DNA of 64,000 bases from Isoetes taiwanensis (GCA_021234155.1 JAJEKV010000030.1:4572050-4636049); one strand, 5' to 3'. Shown: positions 33,020 through 44,565, counted from the first letter of the stretch. Made by a program: numbers and translations. The notes: generated by a model not told the origin, from the letters alone.

Positions 33020-34773
33020 ATATATATGAGCATGGAGTTGATCTTTACAACAGCTGTTTTTATCCTGCCGAAGAAATCATTATGACAGCCATTAAGATTA
33101 GCTATTGCATCATAATGCATGTTCTTTGGAAGGATATTGCAATCTTGGTCTCCAATGTGTTTCATGGTAGCGAGTTGCAAGTGTTGGCATATGGTACAGA
33201 TAAGACTTCCCACACCTTCATGAACCTGGTTCATTATTCAGAAAATGGTTAGTAAATTCATTGGTCTATGTCTACACATTTTGTTTTTTAAGCAATTTGC
33301 TTTCCACCATATCTTTCTATTGGTGCTACATTGCTTTTTATCTCTCAGGAGATTAGAATTTCAACCATGTTATTTAATTAAAGATCTTGTTGAGCCTTCT
33401 TGGCTAGGTCCTCCGTGAATTTTTAATGAGCATGTGCCAGATTATTATCGAAATTATTATACTTATTCGCAATCCAGGTTTGTTAAATGCATCTAATAAA
33501 AGAGTATTTTTATGAAAGAGTCTTTAGGTCTAATAGAACTTCGTTATTAACTTGGTGAACTCCTTGATGTGGCTAGCATACTGCTAAATATTTAAAGATT
33601 CCATCATTGTGGTGCCACTTCCTTTGTTTCCTTCTTTTCTTTTCATTTTTAAATTTGTTGGAAAAGCGTCATGCCATCTCAAGATACTTGTCCAGAAATT
33701 TGTGTTGTTCACCTATTTAGTGGGAAAATGTCAGGTGTTTACCTGTGGCGTTGAGCTTGTTGCATAAGGCACAATATCAGCATGTGTTGTGGCTTAATTT
33801 CAAGCACTGGAACTCGGATAAACGTTATCCACTTTGATACCAAACTGTTTGATGCATTTTCTGGTAGTGCCTCTGATATACACTTCAGAATTTTCTGTTG
33901 TAGTGGAGGAGCACCATTGGTATAACACCTTTTGCCTCCAACAGCGAAATTTATGCATGCAGTCCATTCAGGCACAGATTCTAAATTTGCTTGCAGCACA
34001 ACCATTCGAAGTGTGGAACATAACCAATCATTCCAAGCCTTATTTGCGGATGCTGTTCCAGAACGTAGAATACCAGCTGTAATCTCAGCTGCTACACATT
34101 GCTTATTTCTTTCATCAACTGCTTTTGCTGCATCTATCAATGGTTCATGTAAGATATCTATCACGCCACTTCCAAATACTTGACAGAGGCATTTGAAAAA
34201 CTTTGCAAATATTGGAGAAAATTCTTTTCCTTCTACTTGTAAGTCCCAATTTTTATGAGGCCACTTCTTCATGTACCTCGGCATGTAAGAACCCAAAATA
34301 TCAGATAATTTTGATTGTTGATATTCATCATCAGAATAATGATGGTCAAGTGCAAGTTTTGTAATCGTGTTCTGGCCAAAGTCCTGCTTTAGAAGATCTC
34401 TAGTAGATAGTTCAACATTTATCTTAGTCTCACATGATGTCGGCAAGATGAAGAGCAATGAAGTAATTGAAATACGCCTCAAAGCAGGAATGTCACTTTC
34501 AAGATTGTTCAAGAAGTGTCCTGAAAATAAAGTTGAGTGGTCAATTGATCCGTTTGCAGTCAACAAATTTGAGTTAAATATAAATAAACCAGTGATCATG
34601 GCTCTTAGCAGTAAGAATACTATACCATTTTTGTAACTCTTGCCCATGTTGTTCTTTCTAGAGATGAAAATGTAATTGTACTCCTTTCCAAATTGATTTT
34701 CTAGATGTTTACGCATGCTTGGCCATCCCAAGCAGTTGGCATCAAAATGAAATACTTGCTCAGAAGAGGGCAT
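33020..34773 (-). pseudogene. PA200: Proteasome activator PA200 (PSME4) partial gene
   Basis: PA200 is the large HEAT-repeat cap of the nuclear 20S proteasome. On the minus strand an exon at 34,520-33,743 encodes GHFLNNLESDIPALRR, a WDLQVEGKEFSPIFAKFFK segment, KQCVAAEITAGILRSG, NDWLCSTLRMVVLQANLESV and EWTACINFAVGGK. These follow the mid-to-late region of plant PA200. It is preceded in frame by an exon-like piece (34,773-34,626, donor GTATAG) and followed by a GTAAAC donor. A further exon-like piece at 33,225-33,050 reads VHEGVGSLICTICQHLQ, matching the next segment, but its frame does not join directly. Only a few hundred of about 1,800 residues are visible, so this is a fragment, though the main exon is intact. 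Confidence 0.75.
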
Positions 34774-36028
34774 CCATTTAACGGAAAACCAAACTTATGT
34801 TGCAATCTAAACAAAATGTAAGCTAGAAACGCCGACTCTAAGGAGCAATCAAATGATGGCAACTACTGTGCGAATGGTCGCAGAGATGCAAAACCTTCTT
34901 ATGCTGGCTTTAGGGCAGAAAGAAATGAACTAAAATTTGGAGCGAAATTGTTCATAGCGATAGCCACCTGCCATAGACAAATCCGTCTCAAGATGTGGGA
35001 TGGGTAGGGAAGAAGCCGCAGGACTCCACTGCTCCAGCCGTATGAACCAACCATCTGCGCAACACAATGAGCCCTTTCAGAAAGAAAATTTCGCCCTAGA
35101 TAACGGACACGATAGCACATCAAGCACACAAAATAAAACGATGTACAGAGGGAAACAAAACAAAAAGGGCATAGGAAGGAAGCACCTATTAGAACGGCCT
35201 TGCGCAACCATAGCTTCCCGCCCGACAGTCTATTGTTAGACTTTGCTCCAGCAAAGAAACGGCCCTGGCGGCACCGCCCAGAGCGGCAGACATGCATGGA
35301 TTTGGCCCTCGAAATTTCCTAGCCCCAATGCTTGAAGCTTCTAGCTATGGTGGAACAGGGCGCCGTTGTTGCACGACTCCGTAGCCTGAAATTATAGGGC
35401 GGACTTAGAAGGCAGGCTAGGGCTTAAAAAAAACTGCATCATTTTCCTTTCTGCAGCAGGTGCGGCCAAATCCGGCCTGAACAAAACCTCAAGACCACAA
35501 ATACCATGATCTACATCAAAATCTTGAGGTAATTTGCCGGAGTTGCTTGGAGAGCAAGAAATCCTAGCTTTTATCCCCTTTTTTTTAAGTTTTTAAGTTA
35601 TTTTTTTAACACACGTGTCGTGCTGAAGCTTTTTCCTGAGATGGAAATATTCCATCAAAGAACAAATGAATCTGCTTTATATATGTTTAGAAAGCAGATT
35701 GGAGTATGGCAGTGAACGAAAAGAAATTTAAGAAAAAGCAAGTTAGCTGGGTCAAAGAAAACAAGGAAAATTCGGCTTCTACATGAAGAAGTCCAAGAGA
35801 TCATTTCTCTTCCTACAGAAAAAGTTCCATCGCTCAATGAATGGTGACATCGAGATTATTTTCTAAAATATTCCGAGCATTAATGATTTCGCTAGAAGAG
35901 TTAGACTCAAGGTAAGTCTTTTTTCACGCAATCCAAATCTCTTACCTATTCAAGAGCACAAGCTGCATGATAGTAATTTTGTCATGAATCTTGCCAGAAC
36001 TCTCCAAATTATATGGATAGTGTATTAC
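34774..36028. other. Non-coding stretch, no gene recognised
   Basis: Open frames on both strands (for example 35,297-34,899 minus) show no domain. T-runs occur near 35,580. Confidence 0.35.
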
Positions 36029-36150
36029 AAGGTAGCGTATAGGATAGCGCCCAGCTTCCGGGCCTAGAAAAGAGCCTAACATTGTTACTTTTCCAGGCCC
36101 AGAAGATGGCCCTCTAGGCTATTCGCTCAACGTGAAGGGCGGCTAGGTTG
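36029..36150. repeat. Hairpin repeat R5, copy 2
   Basis: CAAGGTAGCGTATAGGATAG, CTTCCGGGCCTAGAAAAGAG, CTTTTCCAGGCCCAGAAGAT and GTGAAGGGCGGCTAGG match copy 1 at 27,248-27,368 with about a dozen changes. Confidence 0.85.
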
Positions 36151-36989
36151 CATTCAGCCATCCATAATAAAGATGTAGCTGAAATTACTGTATATTTCCA
36201 TTAAAATTACTTCCCGCAATTCTTTCCGCCACTTGCAAGAGCGGCGCCGCTATACTCTGCTCAGTCCATTTTCGTCTTCTTCCCCTACCTACCTGGCCGC
36301 TACAGCTCCAATCCTCCATCGCTTCTCTGGATCATGGAATGGTAAGCCGCAGGTTTCCCACAGGCTTTACCTGGCCTATGATCATTGAATACTATGCTCT
36401 GCTCTGCTCTCGATCTCCATAGCGGCATCAGAAACAAATGATTCAATGAATAGATACATACGAAACAGATGAATAGATGCAGAATATGTGATTAGATGCA
36501 CCAAAACATGTGAATAGGGCTTCGGAAAGATAGTGCATCGGAATAGATGATTATGACTTCGGCTATGGCTCATCTAAACCAGATTTATGCATACATCTGA
36601 AAGCTCCAAGATTTGACAAGGACTTACAGTTTAAATATTTTACACAAGACGCACCCAAAACTTACCAGATCTATTTCATTGAGCTCCAATCTGCACAAAA
36701 ATAGACAATAAGCTAAATGCCAAAAGCTGCATCCCGAACGTAATTTTAGCCAGAAGTTTATTACGTCCTATTATCTACTGCTGGGCCTCGTTATGCCACA
36801 TCACCGGCCGATGGTGTCATTGAGGGCCCTACGAGGGCATAACGAGCTCGTCTACATAGATGACGCGGCGCCGAGGCCGGTGGTGTCGCCGAGAGACTCT
36901 ACGAGGGCATAACGTGCCCACTGGCGTAGATAACGTAGTTCATAAGTTTACATGTGACGATGCAGAATGTGGACTAGCAATTGTAAAAT
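36151..36989. other. Non-coding stretch with a short tandem repeat
   Basis: At about 36,805-36,915 CTACGAGGGCATAACG occurs twice, each copy preceded by GGTGTC and G/C-rich text. No gene recognised. Confidence 0.4.
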
Positions 36990-37022
36990 ACGAGAAATTT
37001 ATCGCGGCGGCAACATCTCTCT
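36990..37022. repeat. GC-rich hairpin repeat P1 (one arm)
   Basis: TACGAGAAATTTATCGCGGC is followed by GGCAACATCTCTC. The central palindrome is collapsed, leaving one full arm and the outer end of the other. Confidence 0.75.
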
Positions 37023-38640
37023 TCATCCATCTTACCTACATATCTTACCTACATGTACTGTCACAACCTACAGAAAGTAGGTCCGATCGCGCTACCTAGA
37101 ATTCCCAGAATTCCCCTCAACCGTGAGCTCCCAGAGCTCCCCACGCACGACCACTAACTGATCCCCAGGATCAGCTTGAAAGCCCAGCTTCAGAAGTTCT
37201 AACACGAGAACTTAATACTGCAGTAGCCGTATTGCTCAAAGAGCAGTCAGAAATACTCCAAGAACGGAGCTCCTCTTCAAAATAACACCAAAAAGTGGAG
37301 TGTCTTAGAACAGGTCAAATTGATGCCCAATCAATTCGAAATGGATCAAAACCTCTAACAACAGAAGATCAAATGACCAGGTAAGGCGGATTGCTTCAAT
37401 TGCTTGGCTCTCAAGGAAAATCATGTTTTCAGAAAACGCTCCCAAATCCTTTTACAAGGCCACTAGGGCCAAGATTAGCCAAGAAAAGGCAGATGGGCCT
37501 TTCTAGGAGCCAAAATCGAGCAAGTATCCCCTTGATCCGACCTGTTTATAGCAGATCTGGCCGCCCTGTTGCAATCGTGAGGTTTCAGATCAGTTTTGCC
37601 TTTTAATTGCCTTAGCCAATAAAACCAAGCCACGTCACACTCCAAAATCCAAAGGTTAGGTGGTTTTCTTTAAGGGCTTTATCAAAACATATGTAATTGT
37701 GTTTCACATTTTCTTTTTTCTTTTTTCTTTTTTCTTTTTATTTTTTTTGTTATGTGCCGCAATCTAAATGCAGCGAAGTGTGCCACGTATATAGCTATCA
37801 GAGCATCATAAGGGAAGCTCGAGGTCCAGCTGTTTTCTGCTGTAGCATTTCCCTGGAGCTAGATAGATTGCACCGCCATTACCGGATTGGGGAAGCGACA
37901 TCAAATGCGGAGCAATATCTTCCCATGCAGAGATATTCCCATGTAGAGGTGATATCTTCCCATGCAGAGGCGATATGGCGATATGGGACACTGTAAAACG
38001 TTTTCCGCTTGAAGACTCGGAACATCTGTTGTAGTCTTAAGTTTTTAAGTTTTTAAGCTATTCAAATATGAAGAGTGAATTAAGAAGCAAGGATCGTTAT
38101 CAATTAATTTATCCAAAGGCCCTTTTTTAGGACACTGGAACCCCAACAATCATCAAGCTGAGCAAGCTGAAGAATCTGGTCCGACTTGCTAATTAGGAGG
38201 TCCCCGGTGATTGCATTTGGCTGAAGCTCCATGTTAACTGTTCCAAAGACAGATCATCCTAACATCGCCCCTGCTGGAAAAGGGAAAAAGTTTGTGTATA
38301 AACAGAGGTCATGAGAACCTTGCTAATCGACATAACTTTGCTGGGTGTTGTAGATGCAAGCAATCCCCATTAGCTCCATCAAAATATGGGGCCGGATCTG
38401 AGGAAGATGCTCTGATTTGCCATAGGAAATTCCGGCAGAGTTATTTGGCGCTCTGTACTCTGGCAAAGGTATTTGTCTGTTCTTGGCATCCGGAAGGTCG
38501 GATTGTTTCTGCAGAAAATGTGCACAACTTTTGCCAAATCTTGAACCCTTTCCCAAATCTTGCTTGTATAAAAAATGGTACATCAAGATCCTGGCAATTC
38601 TCAATCCTGGCAATTGGCAGCCGCCCACTTTATTGGCTCC
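37023..38640. other. Non-coding stretch, no gene recognised
   Basis: Contains a CTTTTTT-rich tract near 37,710-37,750 and three TCCCATG.AGAG words at 37,920-37,975. Open frames at 38,292-38,702 show no domain. Confidence 0.35.
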
Positions 38641-38659
38641 CAAAACTAACTTGTCAGGC

Positions 38660-40260
38660 CAAAGTTAAACGGTTCGCCAGGCGAACCATAAAATTCGCCT
38701 AGCGAACCCGTCCGGATTCGCCCGGTGCAAACCCCGTAAAGGGACGTGGTCGACGGGTCAAAGGGCTCGATTCGCCGCGTGGCATTGCTACCGGGTTCGC
38801 TTGGGCGAACCCAAACCGCGGTCAACTGGGGCAGTCAAGTGGGGCATACCGGATGTCAGTTATGCATGTCGTGGCCCTCCACCACCTTATCGGGATCGAG
38901 ACTGCGGGCAGACAGGATGTCGGGCTAGCATGGAAGGTTCCGCCGGGTTCGGCAGAACCCAACCCACATGGCGGGCGGCGTCACGATGACGAAATGACTA
39001 TGGCGGAGGGAGGGAGGCCTTCCCCTTGCCCGGGTACGACCCCGGCCATCTTCCACTCTTTTTTCAAAATATACGTGTTATATTCGATTGCCTTGGTCGT
39101 GAATCATGTAGTGTTGTCCTTTTCCTCGCCGTTTCTAGCTCTCGATTCATCGATTTGCCCTATATATCCTTCACCCCTTCAATATTTGGGCTGTGCCCAC
39201 TAAAAAATGAGGCATTTCTTTTGCAAATTGGCAGGGATTAAGCCTGACTAAGTCGAATCGGTTCAAGTCAGGTCCGGAAGAAGTTTCGAGGATCGATTTG
39301 ATGTGGGTCTTGCGTTTCTAAGCCTTAAATGGCGGCCGGAGCTTTATAGAGAGTGTGGAATTAGCAGACGGCTATGGCGATCATGATGTGTCGAAGAGAG
39401 CTCGTGTCTTGGCCGGATGAGTCCCCGGATTTCTTTCTCAAATGATATACTGCTACAGATGGGCAATCCAATTCCTCGCGAAGGTAAAGGAAGATTATGG
39501 TAGTCATTCTACGAGTTTGAGTTTAGTATGTCTATGCACGCCTCCGAAGCTCCAACAAACGGGCTATGCTTTCTGCAGATGAGATATTTTACAAAGGGAA
39601 ATCTGCCGCCATTGCATCCGCCTCAAGGATTCAAATGGTACAGGATTTATCCATGAGGGAAAAGAAAGAATCCCTAACTAGAGCTAACTCTTCTAGTGTG
39701 GATCGGCTCTTTTTCTCAAGCCCTTGCCAAAACAAATCTTCTCCATATTCCTTTAAATCTTCTTCATACCCCCACCGGGCCATTCTTCAAGACCACCATC
39801 TCACCCCCGGGTAACAAAATGTTCTAGCCATTTGGAAGGATCTATTTGGATTATCGGTACCACCATCCGCACCCGGGGAGAGGACAAACTCCGACGTTAT
39901 TATTTCTCGCGCCGACACCAACAGCCCAAGTGCTATGCCCCCGCCGGGTTGCTTGGGCGAACCCGGGGGGGGTTAATGCTCGCATCTGACGCCATCTCCT
40001 CGCCATCCCCATCCGACGACTGACATCCCTGGGCCCCACCAATGGGATCGCCTCGGCGAACCCGGCAGGGCAGCCAAGGCATTGACATCACACGGGTGGC
40101 CAACCCCGGGTTTGGGTTCGCAGGGCCGAACCCCTATCTTCCACGCACATCTTGGCCCCGGACGCCTTCAGCCACGTCGAGGTGCGGGTTTTACGGGCGA
40201 ATCCACGGGTTCGCGGGCCAATTTTCGGGGTTGGCAGGCGAACCGGTTATCTTGGAGTTA
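38660..40260. mobile_element. Probable DNA transposon with subterminal palindrome arrays
   Basis: Two clusters of GGTTCGCC-N-GGCGAACC-like words flank a 1-kb interior. The left cluster includes GGTTCGCCAGGCGAACC (38,669), ATTCGCCTAGCGAACC (38,694) and GGGTTCGCTTGGGCGAACCC (38,791). The right cluster includes GGGTTGCTTGGGCGAACCC (39,947), GGTTCGCAGGGCCGAACC (40,115) and GGCAGGCGAACC (40,232). Clustered palindromes near both ends are typical of subterminal transposase-binding regions. No inverted ends, target duplication or transposase were found, so boundaries and class are inferred. Confidence 0.5.
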
Positions 40261-40339
40261 ATTTCGGGAGCCGATCGAAGCACCGATTGGCAGCTCATGC
40301 TCATGTCGACAAGAAGTAAGCAGGATTAGAAGATACGGC

Positions 40340-40606
40340 TCAACTCTTGACTTCGGCAACGATGAAACCATAGCAAATGCCAAATGTTGCAGAAAAAGGA
40401 ATTACCGGATTGCAGAGGGCGAAGGAGCAGGCAGCGGCCAGGTTGAAAGTGAAAAAGCCGAGAGGCATCATAAGGGGGCTTAGGAAAAGGAAGGCAGAAG
40501 TTCCGGCTGCCAAAAATATGATACCGGCCACTACTACGGCGCACCAAATCCCTGTTAACAGTAACGCCTGCCACCTCCATTTTTCCCATTCTGCCCATCG
40601 CTTCAT
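40340..40606 (-). CDS. Oleosin-like small hydrophobic protein, 88 aa
   Basis: ATG at 40,606 and stop at 40,340. The peptide has an amphipathic start (MKRWAEWEKWRWQ) and then one long hydrophobic region to near the C-terminus. Its centre reads SAFLFLSPLMMP (residues 37-48), matching the oleosin proline knot P-x5-S-P-x3-P except that the first Pro is Ser. Oleosins embed a hairpin in the phospholipid monolayer of lipid droplets. The C-terminal tail is very short (AEVKS). No stops interrupt it. It could instead be a different small membrane protein; the knot and overall layout are the only support. Confidence 0.45.
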   Translation of the reverse strand: MKRWAEWEKWRWQALLLTGIWCAVVVAGIIFLAAGTSAFLFLSPLMMPLGFFTFNLAAACSFALCNPVIPFSATFGICYGFIVAEVKS

Positions 40607-40660
40607 TCTATCTATCCCCCATATATTTATATTCTCATTATAGGTCGCTTCAAATCCCAA

Positions 40661-41543
40661 CCATCATTCAATTAAATTGGGATTATGTCTATTCCAAAAT
40701 CGCGCCGTATAAGCCTTTCATTGACCATTATATTGAATTAACCACACTTTTGCACTGTGTTCATTTTCGGGCTAGGAAGATGCATTTTATGTTGAAATGC
40801 AAAGGCATTCAAATATTCGATGCAAATAACCCATATTATGACAGAATGTTGGCAATAGAAAAAGTAGGAAATTGCTTATTAATTGCATATTCACGGACGA
40901 CAAACGAAATCTAAACATTGAAATTGTCGTGCTTTTACGAAATAAATAACGACAAGCAAGTTGCTACAAAACAGAGATTTTCAAATGGTTCAAATGTGGC
41001 GCGATTTGAACTGTCATAAATAACGCATTATAATAGAACATGAACTTAAAAACTAATCCAATTCATCGCCGACAGCGATGCAAAGATCCCCGAGATCCCG
41101 TCGATCATGAATAAACCATGCTCTGATTCCATATAAGATGGATTACAACATCAAAGGGATCGAGGATAGAAGCGGGCGAGATTCACATCAAGCCGCCCCG
41201 AAGTTCTATTTCTAGCTTCGCGGCACTGCGCAGAGGTCCGCATGGTTCATCTTGCGTAATAGAATGTGCCATAATAACAAGCGTATATGAGACCGAAGCC
41301 GATGGTTTGCCAATTTCATGCATACCTATTTATACACACCTAAATTATTGACGGTATATACATACAAATTATTGCAAGTATAGCAAACCATACACATAAT
41401 ATAAAAAAACAATACGCATACGTAACCAATAATGCCGATATAAGAACACAATATATATTCAAAACCTTTCGTAATGTATATTTCATATTCAAAACTTTTG
41501 GAAAGTGTATTTCTGTATACATATATATCAAAAAGTTCCCTTT
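40661..41543. other. Non-coding stretch, no gene recognised
   Basis: A/T-rich sequence with frequent stops. It lies downstream of the large minus-strand gene that ends at 41,544. Confidence 0.4.
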
Positions 41544-41759
41544 CTAGAACGATTTTCTCAAGGTCCCGTCAATTTCCCACCCCAGATCAAGATGCGGGTA
41601 TAGTGTTTGTATCTCTTCAACCGCTTTTTCCCGAAGCTATTTCATGCAAGACACTAACAAAGCGGGGCGGAAGTCATCTTTGTCAAAATCTGCAGGATGA
41701 TAGGATGGCGGATTCAATGACTGTGACTGATTGAAGCAACACTTTCACTACAAGGGATC

Positions 41760-42180
41760 GCCGACGTCCAACGGCGTCGCCGGCCGTCGATGAACGCCCG
41801 AATCGCCGCCGTTTATCAACGACATCGTCGTTCAACGACGATAACGTCGTTTCACGCCGTTCAACGACGGTCATCGTGGGCGACGATATTCGGCCCCCGC
41901 CTGCGTGGTATGGATACTACTGCCAAACCGGGAGCCTTCGTGTCAAACACGCCAACTAACGTCGTTCAACGACGTTTTGGCGACGTCGCTGGCCGTCATG
42001 CGTGGAAATGGGCAGTTGCCAAGCTGGCAGCCTGCGTGTCAAGACGCGCCAGCGTGCCGTCGTTGAACGACGTCGCACAACGCTGACGTGTCACGTCTGC
42101 CTGCGTGGCATGGTGCTGGTGCCAAGCTGGCCTGCCTGCGTGTCAAGACACGTCAGCTTAAACGTCGTTTAACGACGTCA
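41760..42180. repeat. CACTA left subterminal palindrome array
   Basis: Copies of GTCGTTCAACGACG and relatives at about 41,828, 41,857, 41,960, 42,059 and 42,162, with GACGTC words between them. Confidence 0.85.
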
Positions 42181-42190
42181 CACAGAGGAA

Positions 42191-42250
42191 TTTTTTTTTT
42201 TTTTTTTTTGCCAAATAAAAACCCTAACCCTAACCCTAACCCTAACCCTA
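42191..42250. repeat. Poly(T) plus (CCCTAA)5 telomere-like repeat
   Basis: A T19 run (42,191-42,209) is followed by CCCTAA units at 42,222-42,250. The unit is the six-base TTAGGG type, not the seven-base TTTAGGG type of most plants. Confidence 0.9.
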
Positions 42251-42328
42251 CATCCACGTTATAAGTGGATCCATCAAGAATTTCTTTGTTATTCTTATTT
42301 TTTGAGTGTTCTTCCCTATCTTGCTATA

Positions 42329-42622
42329 ATGGTCCGGCAGTTGAAGACCACCTTCGCGCGATATGTTCCTTCTAGCAGTAATCCTCCTCCTCCAAGGGAA
42401 GACAACTCCAGCAACCCCCCTGCTTCTCCCGCTGAGAACCCTCCCTTCACCATCGTGGCAAAGATGAGTGAAAAGGAGCTTCTGATTGCACTAACATCTG
42501 GCGTTCCATGCGGGGAACGACTGGTAGAATGGCTCACCGAGCCAAACAAAGAGAAAACGACATTAATGGTGCAGATAATGATGCAAATGGTTGCATCAAA
42601 CTGTCACAGCCTATCTGGTTGA
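42329..42622 (+). CDS. Small ORF within CACTA, unknown
   Basis: ATG at 42,329, 97 codons. It has a Pro/Ser-rich N-terminal half (SSSNPPPPRED) and a charged helical C-terminal half (MSEKELLIALTSGVPCGERL). It may be a remnant of the element's own first gene or a captured exon. No domain recognised. Confidence 0.35.
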   Translation: MVRQLKTTFARYVPSSSNPPPPREDNSSNPPASPAENPPFTIVAKMSEKELLIALTSGVPCGERLVEWLTEPNKEKTTLMVQIMMQMVASNCHSLSG

Positions 42623-42714
42623 CTAATGAGGCATTTCAAGTACATCATCTCTCCCATGAGTCGTATAATTAGATGATGCCATGTGGACTAAGTCCTTGTA
42701 TTGCATTGTAGTGT

Positions 42715-42900
42715 TTGAAGGCCAACATATTATCAAAGAAAGGGGAAGCTAGAACAAAGGCAGCGCTGGACGCGAGGTACGACGAAGCAAGTGGCAGCCA
42801 TAGTGCCAATAAGACTGGGTCTGGCGGTTATGGCTTTCTGGATAAGCTATTTGTAAGTATAAATTTGGTTTATAATGTAGGTTCTCGAGTTGAACACTAA
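42715..42900 (+). CDS. Small ORF within CACTA, possible second exon
   Basis: 61 codons, Lys/Ala/Gly-rich (MKANILSKKGEARTKAALDA). A GTAAG donor-like site lies near 42,853, so it could belong to a spliced transcript with the preceding ORF. Function unknown. Confidence 0.3.
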   Translation: MKANILSKKGEARTKAALDARYDEASGSHSANKTGSGGYGFLDKLFVSINLVYNVGSRVEH

Positions 42901-43189
42901 CATTAGTTTTGGTGCTCATTCTCACTAGGCGCCATTTGTCGGTCGCCCTTTGCTAAAGATGAACGCGAAAAGGGCCTTCAAACAAGGGCGATCATGCGCC
43001 ATCGCGTCACGCCACCGCTACAAGTGAAAGGGGGATGAAGTGTGTATCATTCATTAGATAATTATTTGTGACTACAATGAACTAATTGTTAGATACAATA
43101 TAATGCGTAAATGAAGACGAAGCCAATGAAGAAGAAGAAGAAGAGAGCAACAACTAAAGACTTAATATATTTTGTAATGTGCAAATTAC

Positions 43190-43575
43190 ATTGTGAAATA
43201 TATTAATTGAATTCAATTTAAATTTTTTATGCTTTGTTCTTATTATTTGTGATTTTTTTGTTATGTTAATTTTATGCTCGATTCTATTTTTTTATTCTTA
43301 GATTTATTAAACATTTAATTACATATTAAACAATAATGCTTATCTACCATTAATATAATTTAATCAATATTTGTTTCTATTTTTCGAATTTTTAAATTTT
43401 TAAATATTTATTCTCGATTTATTTTGTTCATATTTAATATTTATTAATACTATTAATATTATTGATAATATTAATATTAATAAATATTACTAAATATTTA
43501 TTTATATTAAATGCATATGAATATTAACTGTCCGTTAAATCATATTGAATAATATTAAATAAATATTTTTTTTTT
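43190..43575. repeat. A/T-rich low-complexity block in CACTA
   Basis: Almost pure A/T with ATTAATATTATT-type words and TAAATATT repeats. It immediately precedes the right palindrome array. Confidence 0.7.
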
Positions 43576-43589
43576 ATCAAAATTCTTTA

Positions 43590-44080
43590 ATCGTCGTTGA
43601 ACGACGTTGTCTGCGTGGCGCCACGTCGGCGACATCGTTGAACGGCGTTGTTCTGCGTATGCCAAAGCCGGGAAGCCACAAACCACGCCGGCGCGGTGTC
43701 GACCACGCCCGACTTGTCGTTGAACGACGTTTCACACGCGGCGCCCGCGTCGGCCTTCTGTATTGTAACGCCCGGACCGGACATGATGACGTGTACTTTT
43801 CGGCGTTGAACGGCGTTGCCGTCATCTGCCACGCCCGGCCCGGCGCTGGCGGACTGGCGGCAAAGTGTCGTCGTGGTACGACGATAATGCTAACGACGTT
43901 GAGAACGGCGTCATGTAATAAATAAGCTTAAAGACCCGCCGATTCGCGGCAGCGCATAGCGACTATATAAACGTCGTATATCGGCCCGACGTCGAAATAG
44001 GCGTGGATTTATCGACGTTTCGACGTCGATCATCGACGTGCAAACGACGTCTGGACGTCGTAATAGACGTCGTAACAGGG
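43590..44080. repeat. CACTA right subterminal palindrome array
   Basis: GTCGTTGAACGACG at about 43,592 and 43,717, GGCGTTGAACGGCG at 43,801, then a run of GACGTCG words between 43,985 and 44,080. Confidence 0.85.
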
Positions 44081-44565
44081 CTTTGGTTTTGTAGTGTTTA
44101 GAGCGTCATCATCCACAATGATCATGCCTTCCTTATCCTCAACACCTAGGGCATCCATCATGTTGCACAAGCATTTCACAAATATCTTTTACCTCGCATG
44201 TCGGTTCTTTAGGGTTTGTGAATGAAGCACATTTGCTTTGATCCCGGATGGACGCCCAATCTCTATTTAGCTCGGGCACTACGCTCAAAACATCCCCGTA
44301 TATTTCTATGCTCCATAGATGACCAAATTGCACTGCGAAAAGGATCAAGGCCTGGTCCAACATCTCCTTCAGATATAAGGGCACGGGTAAACATATTTGG
44401 TACGTGTCTCAAATGGTTGTTGCGCATACCATGACTTTTCAAACGTTGCTTTAGGTAACGTTCTACATAGCACACCATTCAAATCAAAGACCAGTATTTT
44501 TGGGGAAGCCAAATCATTTCTGTAAGGAGAACAATAACGTATGAGATAAAAGAAATGGAAAAGGA

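Larger units (their letters stand above)
41746..44096. mobile_element. Non-autonomous CACTA (En/Spm) transposon, 2,351 bp
   Basis: The ends are CACTACAAGG and, inverted, CACTACAAAA. A 3-bp target duplication TTT occurs at 41,743-41,745 and 44,097-44,099. Both subterminal regions (41,760-42,180 and 43,590-44,080) are dense with the palindrome GTCGTTNAACGAC, as expected of binding sites for a TnpA-like protein. No transposase domain is present. The interior holds poly(T), telomere-like repeats, two small open frames and an A/T-rich block. Removing it and one TTT restores the reading frame of the FCP1-like exon. Confidence 0.9.

Noticed and set aside
33050-33225. Direct splicing of this PA200-like exon to the one ending at 33,743
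   Set aside because: Homologous text fits, but the reading phase does not match; a missing intermediate exon or damage must be assumed.
34899-35297. 132-codon minus-strand ORF as a gene upstream of PA200
   Set aside because: No recognisable domain, no splice link to PA200, and Cys/Arg-rich composition typical of chance frames.
42222-42250. Chromosome end or internal telomere
   Set aside because: Only five units, embedded inside a CACTA element with a target duplication.
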